Shown here piece by piece: positions 23,033-31,020 of a stretch of 62,762 nt of DNA (positions are counted from its first letter, which is position 1; the number at the start of each line of letters is the position of its first letter). A model generated the notes under the pieces. The model did not search any database and was not told the origin of the DNA. It saw nothing but the letters and a program-made list of their open reading frames with translations. Origin of the DNA: Lacticaseibacillus thailandensis DSM 22698 = JCM 13996 (GTDB taxonomy: Bacteria; Bacillota; Bacilli; Lactobacillales; Lactobacillaceae); contig NZ_BBER01000006.1 in assembly GCF_001312865.1 (NCBI RefSeq), forward strand, positions 1 to 62,762, written 5' to 3'. The position numbers were made by a program, and so were the translations under genes.

Positions 23033-24675
23033 TTAGATGTTCAGTTCCTTGTATTCAGGTTCCCACTTGGCATCCGCAACGGCTTGCTTAGCATCCGTAA
23101 TTGGGTCCTCGTTGAGGCCTTCATCCAGGGCTTCCTGGGCAACGGCGTTAGCCACCGTCTGGCTAAACTTAGCTAGCTGCTTAACTGGTGGCAATACAGC
23201 GGCACCGGCCTGATCTGGGTCGACAATGCCACCCAGACTGTGCGCGGCGGCCGAGATCATACCGTCAGTCAGCAGCTTGCTGGTCGCAGCAATGGTGCCC
23301 AAACCCAAACCTGGGTAAACCAACGCGTTGTTGGCCTGGCCAATAGCGTAAGTGACACCCTTGTACTCAACGTCAGCCGCCGGAATCCCGGTGGCAACTA
23401 GGGCACGGCCATCAGTCCACTTGATCAAGTCTTCCGCCTTGGCTTCCGCAACTTAGTCGGGTTGCTCAACGGGAAGATGATTGGGCGGTCAGTGTGTGCG
23501 GCCATTTCCGTCACCACTTCTTCAGTAAACGTACCCGGAACGGTACTCGTACCAACCAGAATCGTCGGGTGCACGGCCTTGACGGCGGCGGCCAGACTAG
23601 TCAGCTCATCGGCATTAGCAAATTCGCTGCGGCTACGTGCAAATGGCCGCTGCTGTGGCGTCAGGTCAGCCATGTCGTCAAAAAGCAACCCCTGCTTGTC
23701 GACCAGGTAGAAGTGCTTGCGGGCTTCGTCCTCAGACATTCCCTGCTGGAGGAATTCTTCGTAGATTCGCTGCGTAATACCCGCACCGGCCGTCCCAGCA
23801 CCAAAGCTCATGTAGACCTGGTCGGTCATCTTTTGCTTTGAGATGTTGAGGGCGCCGAGAATACCAGCCAGCACGATGATGCCAGTACCCTGGATATCAT
23901 CGTTAAACGTCGTTAACTGGTCCTTGTACTGGTCCAGAATGTCAGCGGCGTTGCTCCGGCCAAAGTCTTCAAAGTGCAGGTACAACTTGGGGAAAAGCGT
24001 CCGGGCCGTGTCCACGAACTTGTCAACGAAGGCGTGGTACTCATCGCCGTACACCCGCTGCTTCCGCAGACCCAGGTAGAGGTCATCGTTCAGCAACGAT
24101 TCGTTGTTCGTACCAGCGTCAAGAACAACTGGCAGTACTTGGCTTGGGTCAATCCCAGCCGCGGCGGTGTACACCATCAACTTACCAACGGCGATGTCGA
24201 CACCCTGCGTACCCCAGTCACCAATACCCAGAATTCCTTCAGCGTCGGTTACCACGATCAGGCGAATGTCGCGGCCGTCTGCACTGGCCTTCAATGCGTC
24301 CTCAATGTGGTCCTGGTCCTCAATGGACAAGTACGTGGCGTTCTGAGGGTCAATGAACAGGGCGCTATAGTTTTCAATCGTATCCGCAATCGTTGGGTCG
24401 TAGACGATTGGCATGAATTCGGCCACGTGCTGACCAAACAACGCGTAGAACAATACGTGGTTGTGGTTGAAGATATCCATCAGGAAGATCCGCTTTTCAA
24501 GTGCGGAAGGCTTCTGTGAATACTGGGCGTATGCCTGCGCTACCTGCTGGTCCAACGTCTGAACGGCTGGTGGTAACACCCCGTTCAAACCGTAACGATC
24601 ACGTTCTGCCTTAGTAAAGGCCGTACCCTTGTTCAGGAAGGGGTTGTTGATAATTTGCTGTGCAGTGAGTGTCAT
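23033..24675 (-). CDS. mleS: Malolactic enzyme (frame broken)
   Basis: Decarboxylates L-malate to L-lactate and CO2 with NAD and Mn2+, helping acid tolerance and energy gain. The malic-enzyme-like N domain contains [20 protein letters not shown], the [15 protein letters not shown] motif and the metal-binding [10 protein letters not shown] region; the NAD domain has [12 protein letters not shown]. The closing [17 protein letters not shown] needs one added G near 23450. The full protein is about 547 residues, the size of MleS. The ATG at 24675 follows GAGGAGG. It is transcribed divergently from mleR. Confidence 0.94.
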
Positions 24676-24783
24676 AAATGGTTCCTCCTCGTTTAGTTGG
24701 TTAATGGAACGCTTGTTGTCATTTGTTAACGAGGAACAGCATACGGCACGCAAAAAAAATTATAGTCAAACCATCCAGCCGTG

Positions 24784-24798
24784 ATAAAATGTTTTTAT
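24784..24798. promoter_or_regulatory. candidate MleR operator
   Basis: ATAAAA-TGT-TTTTAT is an inverted repeat with T-N11-A geometry typical of LysR-type binding sites. It sits in the 160-base gap between divergent mleS and mleR. Assignment to MleR is inference. Confidence 0.5.
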
Positions 24799-24835
24799 AT
24801 GAGCGGCGATAACCCCTGAAAGGACGGCCTTTTGA

Positions 24836-25714
24836 ATGAACACACGCGACTTCGAATATTTTGTACAACTAGTGAAATTAAAAAATTTTTCCGCAGTGGC
24901 CAAATTTTTTTCATGTGAGCCAACCGACCGTTTCCCTCTCATTAAAACGCCTCGAGGAGGAGTACGGGGTCGAGCTGATCCACCGTGATCGTAGTCACAA
25001 CACGCTGTCCGTGACCAAAGCCGGGGCGCAACTAGCCACACACGCGCTTAGCATTTTAAGCGAGCTGACCCAAACCCAAAAGGATCTCGAGGCCCTCCAA
25101 GAGACCACCGTCCGTTTGGGGTTACCACCCATCATTGGTAATTATTACTTTCCGCAGTTCATTCCCACGCTGGTCCAAACGGGCACCATGGACACTTGCG
25201 CACCGTTGAGGGGGGATCGGGCAACCTGCTCAAGCGTCTGCGCGAGGGTGAGCTGGACATGGCCCTACTCGGCAGCGTCGGCCCCCTGGCAGCCAAAGAC
25301 CTGCAGGTAGAGCAGCTCTTTGCCCGCCCGTTTACCATTATTGCCGCGCCCCAACGCCACATTGGCCGCGATGGGCGTACCACTTTTGCCAACCTGGTCG
25401 GGGAACCGTTCGTCGCACTCGGCGAACAGTACGTACACGCACAAGCCTTCCGCGTGCTCAACCACAGCGCTGGCGTACGGCAACGAATCGTATTTCGGAG
25501 CGACGACGTGAACCTAATCAAAAACATGGTCCGCCAGGATGTGGGTATCGCCCTCCTGACCGATCTCGCAATCACCCCGGAAGACAACCTCCAGCTGATC
25601 CACCTCACCGATGTCGACCAACCACTGTTCACCGTGTCGTTGGTCCGCCGGCAAAACCAACTGACCACCCCGGTGCAACGCCAGGTGATCAGCACCCTGA
25701 TTCAGCAACAATAA
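24836..25714 (+). CDS. mleR: LysR-family regulator MleR (two frame breaks)
   Basis: A transcription activator probably responding to L-malate and controlling mleS-mleP. The ATG at 24836 starts MNTRDFEYFVQLVKLKNFSA, the LysR winged-helix N terminus. A T7 tract near 24907 must be six T's to read HVSQPTVSLSLKRLEEEYG. A missing base near 25193 then separates it from LRTVEGGSGNLLKRLREGEL, the co-inducer-binding domain. The total is about 292 residues. Divergent placement next to mleS supports the name. Confidence 0.88.
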
Positions 25715-25934
25715 CCGGTGTGGGCGCGTGATGGTGGCCTTGACGACAGCTCCTGCCTCAACAACACCGGCAAGCCGCCTCTCCGACTCGCACATACCGC
25801 CGACTGGTGATGGCTTGCGGCCACCGTTAGCGCGTGCACTAACAATATTATTATGGTATTCTAATGCCAATGCCATCAGGGGCTTGCTTTACTTCTACCA
25901 CACCGGGCGGTAGGGTAATTAACGGGTGATTAAA

Positions 25935-26303
25935 ATGACAATTAAACTGGAACGTATTTATACACGACCGGGCACACCGGGCTTCCGCATCCTCACTGAC
26001 CGTCTGTGGCCGCGGGGCATCAAAAAAGTGGACGCCCACCTCGACCTCTGGGCCAAGGACATCGCGCCCACCAACGACTTGCGTAAGTGGTTCAACCACG
26101 AACCGGCCAAGTTTGCCGAATTCACAACCCGTTACATGGCCGAATTGGACACCAATCCAGCCACAGACGGGTTCATTAATACTCTTAATGAGCAACTTGC
26201 TACTGGCACACCCGTGATTCTCCTGTTTGGGGCCAAGGATACGGCCAATAACCAGGCCGTGGTGCTCAACGAGTGGCTTGTGGCACACGGGGTACACGCA
26301 TGA
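25935..26303 (+). CDS. DUF488 family protein
   Basis: A cytoplasmic protein of unknown function, about 122 residues. The family core is seen as TRPGTPGFRILTDRLWPRGIKK and LWAKDIAPTNDLRKWFNH. I use the ATG at 25935, with GGGTGA six bases upstream, rather than the GTG three codons earlier. Its stop overlaps the next start as ATGA, so it is coupled to the 5-formyl-THF cyclo-ligase gene. The gap 25715-25925 shows no gene that I can support. Confidence 0.88.
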   Translation: MTIKLERIYTRPGTPGFRILTDRLWPRGIKKVDAHLDLWAKDIAPTNDLRKWFNHEPAKFAEFTTRYMAELDTNPATDGFINTLNEQLATGTPVILLFGAKDTANNQAVVLNEWLVAHGVHA

Positions 26304-26854
26304 CTTACACCAAACGCGACGCCCGCCAGCGACAAATCGCGACGCTGCGAGTCATGCCCCTTGCGCAACGGATAGCTGAAACCAAGACATTATGGCAGCA
26401 ACTCACCACGCTACCAGTGTGGCGTAGTGCGCGCACCATCGCGACTACCATTAGTGGGGACTTTGAAGTTGACACTAGCGGTGTTATTGCCGCAGCGCAG
26501 CAGGCCGGTAAATCCGTCTTGGTACCCAGGACGTTGCCGCACCGCCAGTTAGCCTTCCTCCCGTTCACCACGATGAACGCGCTGGTCCGCAGCAAATTTG
26601 GCATCCTCGAGCCCCCCTACGACCCGGCACTGGTGAACAACCAGCCCGACCTGATGATTGTTCCGGGATTGGCCTATACCCAGCAGTCACGGTCCCGCCT
26701 GGGGTTTGGCGGTGGCTATTATGACCGCTTCCTGACCCACTTTGTGGGAACCACGGTGGCGCTGGCGCTGTCCGTACAGATACGACCAGAAGACGACTGG
26801 CCACGCGACACCTTCGACGTGCCATTGCAACACATTATCACCACAAAACATTAA
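26300..26854 (+). CDS. 5-formyltetrahydrofolate cyclo-ligase
   Basis: Converts 5-formyl-THF to 5,10-methenyl-THF with ATP in one-carbon metabolism. It is 184 residues from the ATG at 26300, which overlaps the DUF488 stop. The family signature is PGLAYTQQSRSRLGFGGGYY near the C-terminal third. The early SVLVPRTLPHRQLAFLPF and the FGILEPP segment agree. Intact. Confidence 0.93.
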   Translation: MTYTKRDARQRQIATLRVMPLAQRIAETKTLWQQLTTLPVWRSARTIATTISGDFEVDTSGVIAAAQQAGKSVLVPRTLPHRQLAFLPFTTMNALVRSKFGILEPPYDPALVNNQPDLMIVPGLAYTQQSRSRLGFGGGYYDRFLTHFVGTTVALALSVQIRPEDDWPRDTFDVPLQHIITTKH

Positions 26855-26872
26855 CCGAAGGGGTCTAGATTA

Positions 26873-27814
26873 TTGCAAGCATTTCTCTCAAGCGTTTTTG
26901 GCGTTGCTGAAATTATTATTTTAATCGCGGTTGGCTACTGGCTGTCCGCCCGCCACTGGCTGAGTGCGCAAAGTGGCAAAATTATTGCCAAAATCATTAC
27001 GCAAGTCGCCCTGCCCGCGTACATGGTGGTCACCGTGAGCGAAAAATTCACCGCCAGCGAACTGATCCGGTTACTCCCGGACCTGCGCTACCCGCTAATT
27101 TCCATGGCAATTCTGGGTGTACTGTCCGCAATAGTGGCTTTGTTCCTGCGGGTCGACCGTAGCCGCATCGGGCTGTTTTGTTCAATGTTCCTGAACTCCA
27201 ACACGGTCTTTATCGGCTTACCGTTAAACATGGCGCTATTTGGTGCCCGGAGTGTGCCGTACGTCCTGGTTTACTACATGGCTAACACCACCGTGTTCTG
27301 GACAGTGGGCGTCTACTTGATCCAGCGCGACGGACCCGGCGACGCGGAGTTTGACTTCAAACGGGCGTTGGGTAAAATTTTCTCACCACCATTGCTGGGC
27401 TTTATCGTCGGAATCATCATCGTGATGCTCCACATCCAGCTACCCAACTTTCTGTCCGCCGACTTGGAGTACGTTGGGGACCTGACCGTCCCGGGATCAA
27501 TGTTCTTCATCGGGATCACCATCCAGCAGTCTGGTATTCGTAACGCGCTGCGCCTCGACAAAGACTTTCTGGGCGTGCTGCTGGGACGCTTCATCTTTGC
27601 GCCCCTGATTATGTCGATTCTGCTGGCGGGGGCGGACATGCCGGCGTTAATGAAGACCGTCTTCATCATCCAGTCATGCATGCCCGTCATGACCAATGCG
27701 CCCGTGGTGGCACGGCTCTATGACGCGGACAGCGAGTTTGCGGCGGTGGGCGTAGCTGGTTCCACGGTGCTGGCGATGGTGGCTATTCCCATCGTCATGA
27801 CCCTCATTCACTAA
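26873..27814 (+). CDS. AEC-family transporter
   Basis: A polytopic carrier of 313 residues with about ten hydrophobic helices, paralogous to the permease at 21956-22938 (shared segments such as FLNSNTVFIGLPLNMALFG). It starts with TTG preceded by GAAGGGG. The substrate is unknown; organic acids are plausible from the family. It follows the cyclo-ligase gene by 18 bases and ends at a bidirectional terminator. Intact, unlike the mle-linked paralogue. Confidence 0.88.
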   Translation: MQAFLSSVFGVAEIIILIAVGYWLSARHWLSAQSGKIIAKIITQVALPAYMVVTVSEKFTASELIRLLPDLRYPLISMAILGVLSAIVALFLRVDRSRIGLFCSMFLNSNTVFIGLPLNMALFGARSVPYVLVYYMANTTVFWTVGVYLIQRDGPGDAEFDFKRALGKIFSPPLLGFIVGIIIVMLHIQLPNFLSADLEYVGDLTVPGSMFFIGITIQQSGIRNALRLDKDFLGVLLGRFIFAPLIMSILLAGADMPALMKTVFIIQSCMPVMTNAPVVARLYDADSEFAAVGVAGSTVLAMVAIPIVMTLIH

Positions 27815-27823
27815 CCAGACAAA

Positions 27824-27856
27824 AATGGCGTTCACCCTCCACGGATGAACGCCATT
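27824..27856. terminator. bidirectional terminator
   Basis: The 11-base arms AATGGCGTTCA/TGAACGCCATT lie between convergent genes. A-rich and T-rich flanks serve both strands. Confidence 0.8.
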
Positions 27857-27868
27857 ATTAGTTAACCG

Positions 27869-28339
27869 TTACTGAACTTGTTGAATTTCGACGGGCACGT
27901 TATCGGGGACCATCTGCCGGATCTTCACGGTGAGGGCTTCGAGCGGCTGCCGGAAGGTCATCCGTACGTAACGACGCGGATTGAAGGCAAAGACCACAAT
28001 CACAAGTTGACGACCACGCACCGTTTGCACGGGCAAAATGGTCACACCGGCTAATGTGGAAAGCCGCAGCACACGTTGGAACATACCGTAACCCACAACG
28101 CGGTCGCTGGCGATACCGCCGTATCCCGCAGAGACGTTCAAGAGGACGAACAGAGCAAGGAACACGACGTATGCCCAGCTGGCGGTGTACGTAGAAGCAA
28201 TCAGCAGGGCGAACACTACGCCCCAGAACATCTGCATGTAAGCGTAGTTAGCGTGCACCTCGATCTGTGATTGCCAGTAAACGTTGTAACCCACGCAGGC
28301 GAGGAGCACCACGTCCAAAACTGTTAATAATATTTCCAT
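27869..28339 (-). CDS. small membrane protein of unknown function
   Basis: I do not recognise the family. 156 residues: an N-terminal hydrophobic helix (MEILLTVLDVVLLACVGYNV), then two more (FWGVVFALLIASTYTA and WAYVVFLALFVLLNV). A soluble C-terminal part (about residues 100-156) contains basic and hydrophobic strands. The ATG has AAAGGTGG upstream. It is a single gene on the minus strand between the AEC gene and lexA. Confidence 0.75.
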   Translation of the reverse strand: MEILLTVLDVVLLACVGYNVYWQSQIEVHANYAYMQMFWGVVFALLIASTYTASWAYVVFLALFVLLNVSAGYGGIASDRVVGYGMFQRVLRLSTLAGVTILPVQTVRGRQLVIVVFAFNPRRYVRMTFRQPLEALTVKIRQMVPDNVPVEIQQVQ

Positions 28340-28566
28340 ACTTCGACACCACCTTTACTAATACCTGTTACTACCTACCACTATGATAACAGATTCGACG
28401 ACCCAGGGCGAAACTTCCCCCTGCACGTCACTGCGTTGCTTGTAGATGCGGTTTCCTTGGGAATTGCACGTCCACCAGCTGCGGATTTGAACCACCAACC
28501 AATGGTTTACTGAGTCGCCTAGGAAATAAAACCCGGAATTGGGCGAAAATGTTGATATACCGCTTG

Positions 28567-28580
28567 CAAACACGTGTTCG
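28567..28580. promoter_or_regulatory. SOS box (LexA operator) of lexA
   Basis: CAAACACGTGTTCG matches the Gram-positive LexA box CGAAC-N4-GTTCG with one mismatch. It lies 46 bases upstream of the lexA start, indicating autoregulation. Confidence 0.85.
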
Positions 28581-28625
28581 TCATGCTATCTTGGAGACAA
28601 GAAACATACAGGGGGAAACATCATC

Positions 28626-29252
28626 ATGGCTGAGCAGACCAAGAAGCGGTGGGTACAGATACTCACTAGTATTAACGACTCGATTACAAACCGTGGCTAT
28701 CCGCCGACCGTCCGCGAAATTGGTGAGGCTGTTGGACTCAGTTCTTCGTCCACCGTGGCCGCCTACTTGCAAAAGTTACTGGTAGCGCAGTTAATTGCCA
28801 AGGACCCCTCGAAACCCCGTACCCTCGAATTGACCCCCGCGGGGTACGAGTATATTGGCGTAGCTCCGGAAAAAGGCATTCCCCTTGTCGGGACAGTTGC
28901 CGCTGGGGTTCCCATCACGGCTACCCAGAACATTGAAGAATACTTCCCCGTTCCTACCGGACTCAGCTATGACGAGGACGAACTCTTCATGTTGCGGGTG
29001 CAAGGTGAATCAATGATCAAAATGGGCATCTTGAACGGTGATAAACTGATCGTCCGCAAGCAAAGTGAAGCCGAAAACGGTCAGGTCGTCGTAGCGATGA
29101 CTGAAGACGACGAAGCTACCGTCAAGCGCTTCTACCGCGAAGATGGGCGGATTCGTTTGCACCCCGAAAACGACACCATGAGTGACATGTATTTTGACAC
29201 GATCACCATTTTGGGCCTGGTCGTGGGACTTTATCGTGACGAATTTGAATAA
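28626..29252 (+). CDS. lexA: SOS repressor LexA
   Basis: A DNA-damage response repressor that cleaves itself with RecA help. 208 residues. The winged helix has YPPTVREIGEAVGLSSSSTV. The cleavage site is Ala-Gly in GTVAAGVPI, and the catalytic Ser is in QGESMIKMGI with the Lys in the VVVAMTEDDEATVKRF region. The ATG at 28626 has GGGGGAAACATC upstream. The SOS box precedes it and a terminator follows. Confidence 0.97.
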   Translation: MAEQTKKRWVQILTSINDSITNRGYPPTVREIGEAVGLSSSSTVAAYLQKLLVAQLIAKDPSKPRTLELTPAGYEYIGVAPEKGIPLVGTVAAGVPITATQNIEEYFPVPTGLSYDEDELFMLRVQGESMIKMGILNGDKLIVRKQSEAENGQVVVAMTEDDEATVKRFYREDGRIRLHPENDTMSDMYFDTITILGLVVGLYRDEFE

Positions 29253-29265
29253 GGATTACGCGCGG

Positions 29266-29291
29266 GCGGACTGACAGGTCCGCTTTTTTTT
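29266..29291 (+). terminator. lexA terminator
   Basis: GCGGAC/GTCCGC with a TGACAG loop region is followed by T8, 14 bases after the lexA stop. It insulates lexA from the transporter locus. Confidence 0.88.
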
Positions 29292-29328
29292 GTGAGCAAA
29301 TATCCAGGTGAATATTAAAAAAAAGATG

Positions 29329-29357
29329 TTGACACGCTGTGTAGAACGTTATATTCT
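29329..29357 (+). promoter_or_regulatory. promoter of the Phe-leader module
   Basis: A consensus TTGACA (29329-29334), a 17-base spacer and TATTCT (29352-29357). The second module has the same -10 and spacer (30693-30721), consistent with duplication of the whole unit. The strong promoter fits control at the later attenuation step. Confidence 0.85.
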
Positions 29358-29403
29358 ATGAGCAACAAATTTTTTTCCCGCTACCCATTCAGGAGGTCAT
29401 CTT

Positions 29404-29460
29404 ATGCAACACTGCGCGCAGACACAACTGAATAACTTTTTCTTCGGCTTTTTCGGATAG
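29404..29460 (+). CDS. Phe-rich leader peptide
   Basis: An 18-residue ORF, MQHCAQTQLNNFFFGFFG, with AGGAGG seven bases before its ATG. Five of its last seven codons are Phe (TTT TTC TTC GGC TTT TTC GGA TAG). It lies between a strong promoter and alternative hairpins upstream of the binding-protein gene. The natural reading is that ribosomes stalling at Phe codons, when charged tRNA-Phe is scarce, set the fold of the downstream RNA. The second module has the matching Tyr version. Function is inferred from layout; translation has not been shown. Confidence 0.85.
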   Translation: MQHCAQTQLNNFFFGFFG

Positions 29461-29629
29461 CGGTTCACACGTTGGATGTGAACCGCGCCTGGTTCACATC
29501 CATGAGGCCGAAGTTCTTAAGCACGTCATTGACTCGCCACATGGATTATCTTTCATCCATGTGGCGATTTTGTTTTCCGGAAAACTAATGGCCAGCCACA
29601 CGGATAGAGTTCATCCTGTGGCTGGCTTT
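29442..29629 (+). promoter_or_regulatory. attenuator of the Phe module (alternative hairpins, two terminators)
   Basis: Pairings seen: P0 29442-29451 with 29504-29513 (leader codons with a distal strand); P1 29461-29469 with 29477-29485; P2 29473-29484 with 29491-29502 (12 perfect pairs); P3 29498-29504 with 29540-29546; terminator T1 29535-29546 with 29555-29566, then a T-rich tail; anti-T2 29555-29565 with 29595-29605 (10 of 11); terminator T2 29591-29605 with 29613-29626, then T7. P1/P2, P2/P3, P3/T1, T1/anti-T2 and anti-T2/T2 exclude each other. A ribosome stalled at Phe leaves P1 free, so P3 and read-through follow. One at the stop codon covers P1, so P2 and termination follow. Confidence 0.8.
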
Positions 29630-29670
29630 TTTTGACACCTATCACTACACAATTTCTGGAGGAATGAACA

Positions 29671-30639
29671 ATGAAGAAGTTAGCTAAAATTATGACCACC
29701 ACCGTCGCTGTCGCAGCCATCACCCTACTGGCCGCGTGCGGTAAAAAGACCGCGCAGGCCGACACCACCACTAAAACCGTGAAGATCGGCATCTTGCAAC
29801 AGATCAACCAAACCGCCCTCGACGACGCCCGTAAAGGCTTTATCGCCGAGTTGGCGAAACACGGGTACAAGCAAGGTAAAAACCTGAAGCTGGATTACCT
29901 CAACGCTCAAGGTGACCAAAGCAACCTGAAAACCATGTCTCAGCGACTAGCTAAAGACGATAATACGTTGAACCTGGCCATTGCGACCTCGGCCGCACAA
30001 TCATTACAACAGGCCGACACCAAGACACCCTTACTGTTCACCGCCATTACCGATCCTAAGTCGGCCGGTTTAACCACTAATCTCAAGCAGCCGGACAAAA
30101 ACGCAACCGGCGTCACCGACATGGTGAACGTGGCCGGCCAGATCAAGTTGTTACGGCGGTTAGTACCCAAAGCCAAAACGGTGGGGCTACTGTATAACGC
30201 TGCAGAGGCCAACTCAGTCATGCAGATTAAGCTGGCCCGGGCCGCACTGAAGGCCCAGGGCATGCACGTAGTCACCAAGACCGTCGCTTCCACCAACGAC
30301 GTCGCCCAAACGACCCAGGTACTCGCAAAGCACGTCGACGCTATCTACGTACCCGCCGACAACACGGTCGCCGCGGCCATGGCCACCGTGGGTAAGGTCT
30401 CTGCCGCCACGAAGACGCCCGTCGTTCCCGCCGCTAGCACCATGGTCCAGGCGGGCGGTACTGCCACCAACGGAATCAGCTACAAGGAGCTGGGTCGGCA
30501 AACAGCCCGGATGGCCCTCAAGACCATCAAGGGCCAGCAGCCAAAGCAACTGGCAGTTGAAGCTCCCGCTAAGGTGAGCGTGGTCGTTAACCGCAACATG
30601 ATGAAAAAGTTGAATATTCCTGTCAGCCGTATCAAATAA
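29671..30639 (+). CDS. ABC transporter substrate-binding lipoprotein (Phe-module copy)
   Basis: 322 residues. A lipoprotein signal with lipobox LLAAC (Cys near residue 22) anchors it outside the membrane. The mature part is of the ABC_sub_bind type (KIGILQQINQTALDDARKGF, AITDPKSAGL, ATGVTDMVN, VGLLYNAAEANSV, VPADNTV, GISYKELGRQTARMA), the family that includes streptococcal TrpX. The second copy at 31021 is a close paralogue. The Phe-coded leader suggests phenylalanine as substrate; this is inference. SD GGAGG precedes the ATG. A short hairpin (GTCAGCC/GGCTGAC) overlaps the stop but lacks a T-run, so read-through into the next module is possible. Confidence 0.9.
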   Translation: MKKLAKIMTTTVAVAAITLLAACGKKTAQADTTTKTVKIGILQQINQTALDDARKGFIAELAKHGYKQGKNLKLDYLNAQGDQSNLKTMSQRLAKDDNTLNLAIATSAAQSLQQADTKTPLLFTAITDPKSAGLTTNLKQPDKNATGVTDMVNVAGQIKLLRRLVPKAKTVGLLYNAAEANSVMQIKLARAALKAQGMHVVTKTVASTNDVAQTTQVLAKHVDAIYVPADNTVAAAMATVGKVSAATKTPVVPAASTMVQAGGTATNGISYKELGRQTARMALKTIKGQQPKQLAVEAPAKVSVVVNRNMMKKLNIPVSRIK

Positions 30640-30692
30640 GGGCTGACGTTCCCCCGGGATGGCCGGTACCCACAAAAATTTATCCAAACCGG

Positions 30693-30721
30693 TTGACTTT
30701 AAAATACAATGAGGATATTCT
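30693..30721 (+). promoter_or_regulatory. promoter of the Tyr-leader module
   Basis: TTGACT (30693-30698), a 17-base spacer and TATTCT (30716-30721). Spacer and -10 match the first module. Confidence 0.8.
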
Positions 30722-30760
30722 TAGCCCTGTAATAAAAACTGCTATCAAGGAGTGTCGCTT

Positions 30761-30820
30761 ATGTCTAACATTCGACGTAACAACTTGAACAACGCGTATT
30801 ACTACGGCTATTACAGATAG
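30761..30820 (+). CDS. Tyr-rich leader peptide
   Basis: A 19-residue ORF, MSNIRRNNLNNAYYYGYYR, with AAGGAG eight bases before its ATG. Codons TAT TAC TAC GGC TAT TAC AGA TAG align one-to-one with TTT TTC TTC GGC TTT TTC GGA TAG of the first leader. Every aromatic codon keeps its third base and differs only by T to A at position two. The stop codon abuts the first hairpin in both. The likely role is to sense charged tRNA-Tyr and control the downstream binding protein, permease and ATPase. Confidence 0.85.
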   Translation: MSNIRRNNLNNAYYYGYYR

Positions 30821-30998
30821 CGGTTTGCATCATGGATGCAAACCAGCTGGTTTGTATCCATGATGGCCGTAGCAATTAATAATGCCTACAACCGCAACAT
30901 GGATCGAAGCAATTCGAACACGTGGCGTTTTTCTATCTTCCGGAAGAGATAACAGGCCGGCCACGTGGACGTATTGCCCCCACGTGACCGGTCATTTT
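30802..30998 (+). promoter_or_regulatory. attenuator of the Tyr module
   Basis: Same layout as the first module. P0 30802-30812 with 30862-30872; P1 30822-30831 with 30835-30844; P2 30831-30844 with 30849-30862 (14 pairs, one G-T); P3 ATCCATG 30856-30862 with CATGGAT 30898-30904, at the same distance as in copy one. T1 (about 30893-30927, GCAA loop, imperfect stem) is followed by T5. Anti-T2 CACGTGGC 30919-30926 pairs with 30960-30967. T2 30955-30968 with 30980-30993 is followed by a T-rich tail. T1 is weaker than in copy one because its 5' arm keeps the P3 sequence while its 3' arm has changed. Confidence 0.78.
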
Positions 30999-31020
30999 AT
31001 TTTCCCGGGAGGAAATCAAC

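Noticed and set aside
28358..28573. A 71-codon frame between the small membrane gene and lexA
   Set aside because: It overlaps the lexA control region including the SOS box and shows no ribosome site or motif.
30621..30647. Terminator at the end of the first binding-protein gene
   Set aside because: GTCAGCC/GGCTGAC pairs well but is followed by GTTCCCCC with no T-run, so I did not call an intrinsic terminator.
29300..31020. T-box riboswitches upstream of the binding-protein genes
   Set aside because: I looked for the conserved AGGGTGGNACCGCG segment and a specifier-loop layout and found neither. Leader ORFs with SD sites explain the regions better.
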